Below are positions 51,832-55,584 of a stretch of 55,584 bases of DNA, piece after piece. Source of the DNA: Dehalococcoidia bacterium (GTDB lineage Bacteria; Chloroflexota; Dehalococcoidia; Lucifugimonadales; UBA3495); NCBI GenBank assembly GCA_003523055.1, contig DPHC01000018.1:27853-83436 (forward strand), in the 5' to 3' direction. Each line of letters opens with the position of its first letter. Position 1 is the first letter of the stretch. The notes beneath the pieces are model-generated. The model was not told where the DNA came from and did not search any database. It worked only from the letters and a program-made list of their open reading frames with translations. The translations under genes were made by a program, and so were the position numbers.

Positions 51832-52551
51832 TTATAAAGGCTTAATACCGTGATGTATAGCGATTGTTCCAAGCCCAAACTTTTTGAAAGACACCTTCTC
51901 CAGTCCACATGATTCAAATACACTCTTTAATTCTTCTGCAGTGATGAATTTGTCTACAGACTGTGGCAAATAAGTATAAGCTGATTTGTTTTTACTAATA
52001 AGTAGACCAATGATAGGTACTATTTTACGGAAATAAAAACCTATAAACATTCCAGCAAATTTGTTTTTATATGGAGTCAATTCTAGTGTAGCTACAATCC
52101 CTCCAGGTTTAGTAATTCTTACCATTTCTGAAATTGATTTTTGCAGATTTGGCATATTCCGTAAACTAAATCCTGCTGTGACTGCGTCAGTGATATTGTC
52201 TTGTAACGGTAGTTCGATGGCAGTACTTACAAAAAATGTAGGGTTATTTGCGTGAAGTAATTCGATTTTTTTGCTTTTTGCAATTTGCAACATTGGCATT
52301 AATATATCTGTGGCATACACATTTGTTACTGTAGGTATTTGGGCCAATTTATAAGAGATGTCCCCTGTTCCTGTGGCAATGTCTACACAAATAGTTGGTT
52401 TTCTAGAAGACACCAGTTTAATAAGCTTAGTTTTCCATAGATGGTGCATTCCAAACGTCATTATGGTATTCATTTTGTCGTAACAATCTGTTATTTCAGT
52501 AAATAACTTATTTACATAATCTTGTTCTGGAGCGATTCTATTAATCTTCAT
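51832..52551 (-). CDS. UbiE/MenG-type quinone C-methyltransferase
   Basis: A 239-residue SAM methyltransferase of the UbiE/MenG family, which methylates demethylmenaquinone or the ubiquinone precursor. DIATGTGDISYKLAQ is the SAM motif; VTAGFSLRNMPNLQKSISEM and PGGIVATLELTPYKN are family motifs. AYTYLPQSVDKFITAEEL is the UbiE C-terminal signature. It lies 3 nt downstream of the ubiX gene in the same operon, which supports quinone synthesis as its role. Confidence 0.92.
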   Translation of the reverse strand: MKINRIAPEQDYVNKLFTEITDCYDKMNTIMTFGMHHLWKTKLIKLVSSRKPTICVDIATGTGDISYKLAQIPTVTNVYATDILMPMLQIAKSKKIELLHANNPTFFVSTAIELPLQDNITDAVTAGFSLRNMPNLQKSISEMVRITKPGGIVATLELTPYKNKFAGMFIGFYFRKIVPIIGLLISKNKSAYTYLPQSVDKFITAEELKSVFESCGLEKVSFKKFGLGTIAIHHGIKPL

Positions 52552-52554
52552 ACT

Positions 52555-53142
52555 TTATCCGGTATATCTGTAATCTGGCGGTAATTCGACCTCTATACCT
52601 AGTTGTATTAGTAGCTTATAAACAAAGTAATTTACTATTTGATCGAGAGTTTTGAGGTTCAAATAAAATGGCGGATCTGTTGGCATTATAGTCGCCCCTA
52701 GGCTAGCTAGTTTGCTTAAATTAGATAAATGTATGGCGTGCAAAGGGGTTTCTCGTGGGATTATAGTTAGGGGACGTTTCTCTTTCATACATACATCAGC
52801 AGATCTAAGTAACAAATTATTCGTTATACCGTTTGCTAGACTAGCGACACTATTCATACTACATGGGACTATGACCATTCCGTTAGTGTGAACGCTTCCG
52901 CTAGCTATAGGAGCTGTGAGATCTCCTACAGCATAATTGGTGTAATTAGGGTACTCTGACCATTTGTTTACATCAGATTGGTATGAAGTTTTTAGTTCTT
53001 GGTCCCAGACTAGTTTTGAAGCATTTGAGAATATTGTAACTACTTTTAAATCTCTTTCTAGTAAAGCGGTTATAAATTTTTTCGAAATTATGCTTCCACT
53101 CGCACCTGATATTCCTACTATGTATGGGTATTGATTGTTCAA
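52555..53142 (-). CDS. ubiX: UbiX-type flavin prenyltransferase
   Basis: Makes prenylated FMN, the cofactor for UbiD-type decarboxylases, from FMN and a dimethylallyl phosphate. IVGISGASGSIISKKFITAL is the FMN site, VIVPCSMNSVASLANGITNN the centre, and RPLTIIPRETPLHAIHL the C-terminal motif. I place the start at TTG 53142 after GAGG, giving 195 residues, the family length. A longer reading frame to 53295 would add 51 residues inside ubiA and lacks similarity to the family. Its client is presumably the UbiD-type protein at 54029. Confidence 0.9.
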   Translation of the reverse strand: MNNQYPYIVGISGASGSIISKKFITALLERDLKVVTIFSNASKLVWDQELKTSYQSDVNKWSEYPNYTNYAVGDLTAPIASGSVHTNGMVIVPCSMNSVASLANGITNNLLLRSADVCMKEKRPLTIIPRETPLHAIHLSNLSKLASLGATIMPTDPPFYLNLKTLDQIVNYFVYKLLIQLGIEVELPPDYRYTG

Positions 53143-53144
53143 TT

Positions 53145-54029
53145 CTACCTCGCGTACCAACTGGCTATAGTGAATATGAGCAAAATCATAGAAATAATAC
53201 CGTTGGTCCGGAAAAATGCTATATTCACTTTTGATAAGTCGGTTGGTTTCACTATAGTGTTTTCGTAAGCAAGCAATAGGCTTGCAATAGTACACCCAAT
53301 AAAAAAGAGAATATTCAGATTTAACGACATTCCTAAAATAATTAACATAAGTATTGCACTACCGTGAAACACTTTTGTGATTATTAATGCTCCGTGTATA
53401 CCAAATTTAGTGGGAACGGATTTGGTGCCGTATTCTTTGTCAAAATCAAAATCTAGACAAGCATATATGATATCGAATCCGCTAGCCCAAAGGGCTACTG
53501 CTAGTCCTAATATAAATGGATAGGGGGATATAGTGCCAGTAACACCCAGCCATGCTCCAATTGGAGCAATCGCTAAAGATGTGCCTAACATAACGTTGCA
53601 TAGCCATGTATGGTATTTGGCAATTGAGTATGTAGCGATGTATATAAGTGCTATAGGTGACATTAGTAATACCAATATGTTTAATTGGAATGCTGAAAAT
53701 ACAAACAGTAATCCACATGGTATTATGAGCGTCCACATGTCTCTGCGATTCAAACTGCCTGTTTGTAGGTGGCGGTTTTTTGTTCTGGGATTATTATTGT
53801 CTTCTTCTTGGTTTGCTAAGCGATTGAATGACATAGCAAAAGTTCTTGCGCTGAACATTGCTACAGTAATCCAAATAAAGTCGCTTAGTAATATTGGTGA
53901 ATATCCGTTATGAATAGAAGCTAGAATTATTGCTATATAGGCAAATGGGAGAGCAAATAGAGATTCCCATATTCGGATTGAGTTCATGTATAGAGGGAAT
54001 TTCTTTACAAAATACAGTTTGGATTCCAT
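53145..54029 (-). CDS. UbiA-family prenyltransferase (MqnP/UbiA-like)
   Basis: A 294-residue membrane protein with about eight hydrophobic segments that attaches a polyprenyl chain to an aromatic quinone precursor. The first Asp-rich motif reads NRLANQEEDNNNPRTKNR; the first Asp of the usual N-R-x-x-D-x-x-x-D is Asn here, while Glu and the second Asp remain. The second motif is DIIYACLDFDFDKEYG. The NPRTKNR context fits the futalosine-pathway type. The ATG overlaps the ubiD stop (TAATG). Confidence 0.88.
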   Translation of the reverse strand: MESKLYFVKKFPLYMNSIRIWESLFALPFAYIAIILASIHNGYSPILLSDFIWITVAMFSARTFAMSFNRLANQEEDNNNPRTKNRHLQTGSLNRRDMWTLIIPCGLLFVFSAFQLNILVLLMSPIALIYIATYSIAKYHTWLCNVMLGTSLAIAPIGAWLGVTGTISPYPFILGLAVALWASGFDIIYACLDFDFDKEYGTKSVPTKFGIHGALIITKVFHGSAILMLIILGMSLNLNILFFIGCTIASLLLAYENTIVKPTDLSKVNIAFFRTNGIISMILLIFTIASWYAR

Positions 54030-55492
54030 TATTTTTCAAACTCTCCTATGTTATATAGCGCCCATTTCTTGTTAACTAAACTTACTATGTCATCAGACAT
54101 TATTACATCGTCTGGCCAGGATTTTGTGTAACCTTCTCCAGTAATCTTTCTAGTGGCATCTACTCCTAGCTTTGATCCAAATTTACTGGATTGAGATGAA
54201 TAGTCCAAATCATCTAGTGGACCTTTGCTGATTAGAATGTCGGTATCAAAGTTAATATTGCCAGCCACTCTCCATGTCACTTCTGAGTGATCTTGAATAT
54301 TTACGAAATCATCTACTACAATAATTGTTTTCGTTAAGCTTAGGAGTCCTAAGCCCCATATGCCATTCATTACCTTAAATGCTTGTCCTGGATATTGTTT
54401 TTTTATTGAGACTATCAGTAAATTGTGGAATATTCCTTCAGCTGGCATATTGATATCCATTATTTCTGGGAAAATCATTTTAATCATTGGTAAGAAAATT
54501 CGCTCGGTTACTTTTCCCATCCAGAAATCTTCCTTAGGTGGGCGGCCTACTAGTGCTGACGGATATATCGGGTTTTTGCGGTGAGTTATAGTAGTGACAT
54601 GGAATATAGGATACAGTTCCTTAAAAGAGTAATAACCTGTATGGTCTCCAAAAGGACCTTCTAGGCGTTCTTCGCCTTTGTTCACATATCCTTCTAGAAT
54701 TATTTCAGAGTTTGCAGGTACTTTTAAATTTACAGATTTGCACTGAACTAGATCTACAGGCTTATTCCTTATGAATCCTGCTAATAGCATTTCATCAATA
54801 TTAGGCGGTAATGGAGCAGATCCAGCCCATATTGTGGCGGGATCTGACCCAATTGCAACTGCAACTTCTAATTTGTCAGTAGTATTTCGGTAATGCTCAG
54901 CGGCTCCTTTATGGGTTTGCCAGTGCATCCCAGTGGTGTTTTTGTCATGCACTTGCATTCGGTATATTCCATAATTTTGAGTAGATTTAGATGGATCTTT
55001 AGTTATTACTAACGGTAATGTTATAAACCTACCTCCATCCTGAGGCCAGTTTTTCAAAATAGGGAAGTTGAATAGATTTACATTTTCACCAGATAATACT
55101 ATTTCTTGGCAAGGGGCGGTTTTTACTGTTTTAGGTGATAATTTGCCTATGTTAAGCACCTTACCAAGTGTTTTTAGCTTATCTATAAATGAATGTGGAG
55201 GACTCTGCACACTTGCCAAGAGTTCGCTTATGCGTTGAGATATTTGCTCAATATTTTCTACTCCCAACGCTAATGCCATCTTTTCATCCGAACCGAATAA
55301 ATTAGTCAACACTGGAATTGATTGGTTGTCTACATTTTCGAATAGTAAAACTGGACCTGAGTTGTCCATAACTCGATTTGTTATTTCTGTTATTTCTAAC
55401 TCTGAGGTCACTTGCTCAGAAATTCTTTTCAGAAGATTTCTACTTTCTAGTAGAGTGATGTAATCCGCTAGATTTGAATAATGCATATCCAT
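54029..55492 (-). CDS. ubiD: UbiD-family decarboxylase
   Basis: A 487-residue prenyl-FMN-dependent aromatic decarboxylase. Family features: TNLFGSDEKMALALG near the N-terminus, NYGIYRMQVHDKNTTGMHWQ in the cofactor-binding region, ALVGRPPKEDFWMGKVTERI and VDDFVNIQDHSEVTWRVAGN towards the C-terminus. With UbiX, UbiA and UbiE genes following, it most likely decarboxylates a quinone precursor (UbiD in ubiquinone, or the MqnL-like step in futalosine menaquinone synthesis). It is the first gene of the minus-strand operon, near the right window edge. Confidence 0.94.
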   Translation of the reverse strand: MDMHYSNLADYITLLESRNLLKRISEQVTSELEITEITNRVMDNSGPVLLFENVDNQSIPVLTNLFGSDEKMALALGVENIEQISQRISELLASVQSPPHSFIDKLKTLGKVLNIGKLSPKTVKTAPCQEIVLSGENVNLFNFPILKNWPQDGGRFITLPLVITKDPSKSTQNYGIYRMQVHDKNTTGMHWQTHKGAAEHYRNTTDKLEVAVAIGSDPATIWAGSAPLPPNIDEMLLAGFIRNKPVDLVQCKSVNLKVPANSEIILEGYVNKGEERLEGPFGDHTGYYSFKELYPIFHVTTITHRKNPIYPSALVGRPPKEDFWMGKVTERIFLPMIKMIFPEIMDINMPAEGIFHNLLIVSIKKQYPGQAFKVMNGIWGLGLLSLTKTIIVVDDFVNIQDHSEVTWRVAGNINFDTDILISKGPLDDLDYSSQSSKFGSKLGVDATRKITGEGYTKSWPDDVIMSDDIVSLVNKKWALYNIGEFEK

Positions 55493-55516
55493 ACTTTTTT
55501 ATTAATGATTTATTTA

Positions 55517-55522
55517 AGTATA
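55517..55522 (-). promoter_or_regulatory. Possible -10 box for the ubiD operon
   Basis: TATACT on the minus strand lies 25-30 nt upstream of the ubiD ATG. The -35 position (TTCCTC) is weak. The last 60 nt of the window hold nothing else I can identify. Confidence 0.3.
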
Positions 55523-55584
55523 GTACTATCATACGTTGAGAGGAAGGTTTAATATTTGGATTAATTAAAAGTAGGTCTCGTTGT

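Noticed and set aside
53143..53295. N-terminal extension of the UbiX-type protein by 51 residues.
   Set aside because: It is encoded within ubiA, does not match the family and has no ribosome site; TTG 53142 after GAGG gives the normal length.
1..55584. tRNA, rRNA, CRISPR arrays, insertion sequences or prophage.
   Set aside because: Reading both strands of the intergenic gaps showed no tRNA-like cloverleaf with CCA-adjacent ends, no rRNA-like blocks, no spaced direct repeats and no transposase.

Overview
The window is 55.6 kb of AT-rich, very densely coded bacterial DNA. Many genes overlap or abut, and TTG and GTG starts are common. TGA is used as an ordinary stop elsewhere (for example pepA at 22915-22917), so the code is standard. 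No rRNA, tRNA, CRISPR array or insertion sequence was seen. Gene content suggests a marine Chloroflexota of the SAR202/Dehalococcoidia type: paralogous CoxL-like molybdenum hydroxylases, an F420 ligase, a class II ribonucleotide reductase, a fused 2-oxoacid:ferredoxin oxidoreductase subunit, a UGSC-family selenoprotein, and a division cluster with no murein genes. This affiliation is an inference from gene content, not a phylogenetic result.

Layout, left half. At 1-1545 (minus) lies a truncated 2-oxoacid:acceptor oxidoreductase alpha/gamma fusion. From 1862 to 8260 (plus) runs an information-processing operon: topA, xerC-like recombinase, aroQ, efp, xseA, xseB and a PurN-like formyltransferase. 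It meets the convergent tig-clpP-clpX operon (8266-11558, minus) at a shared terminator. Divergent from tig, a leader with a strong intrinsic terminator precedes rsmH-ftsA-ftsZ (11946-15356), followed by nrdR and nrdJ (15521-18466). Two NrdR-box-like sites lie in front of nrdJ. Next come pdxA, proC, yggT, a P-loop kinase, pepA and an MFS transporter (18562-24119), which meet rplU-rpmA-rpmE-DUF1385 (24111-25894, minus).

Layout, right half (26-50 kb), more accessory. A VOC protein and an MFS carrier precede a complete molybdenum hydroxylase operon (FAD, 2Fe-2S and Mo subunits) with a MoaD-like gene. Then come DUF952, Nudix and GNAT genes. Next is a minus-strand group: PduO-type cobalamin adenosyltransferase, hisH, an amidohydrolase and hisA. 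After these come cofE, dinB, another MFS carrier, a class III aminotransferase, a dienelactone hydrolase, a HAD phosphatase, a LysE exporter and an M24 peptidase.

The most unusual locus is 44563-46118. There a UGSC-family selenoprotein (in-frame TGA at 44851-44853, read as Sec97) is translationally coupled to a 340-residue partner of unknown function. Beside it is a minus-strand pair: an FMN-dependent 2-hydroxyacid dehydrogenase and an orphan second CoxL-type subunit. The window ends with a minus-strand operon: ubiD, ubiA, ubiX and ubiE family genes (quinone synthesis, probably menaquinone), then prfA and prmC.

Functional links: the cobalamin adenosyltransferase can supply the adenosylcobalamin used by NrdJ, and NrdR probably represses nrdJ. 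PrmC methylates the release factor encoded beside it. The UbiX-type protein makes the prenyl-FMN cofactor for the UbiD-type decarboxylase. The selenoprotein requires SelA/SelB/SelC/SelD functions that are not in this window.
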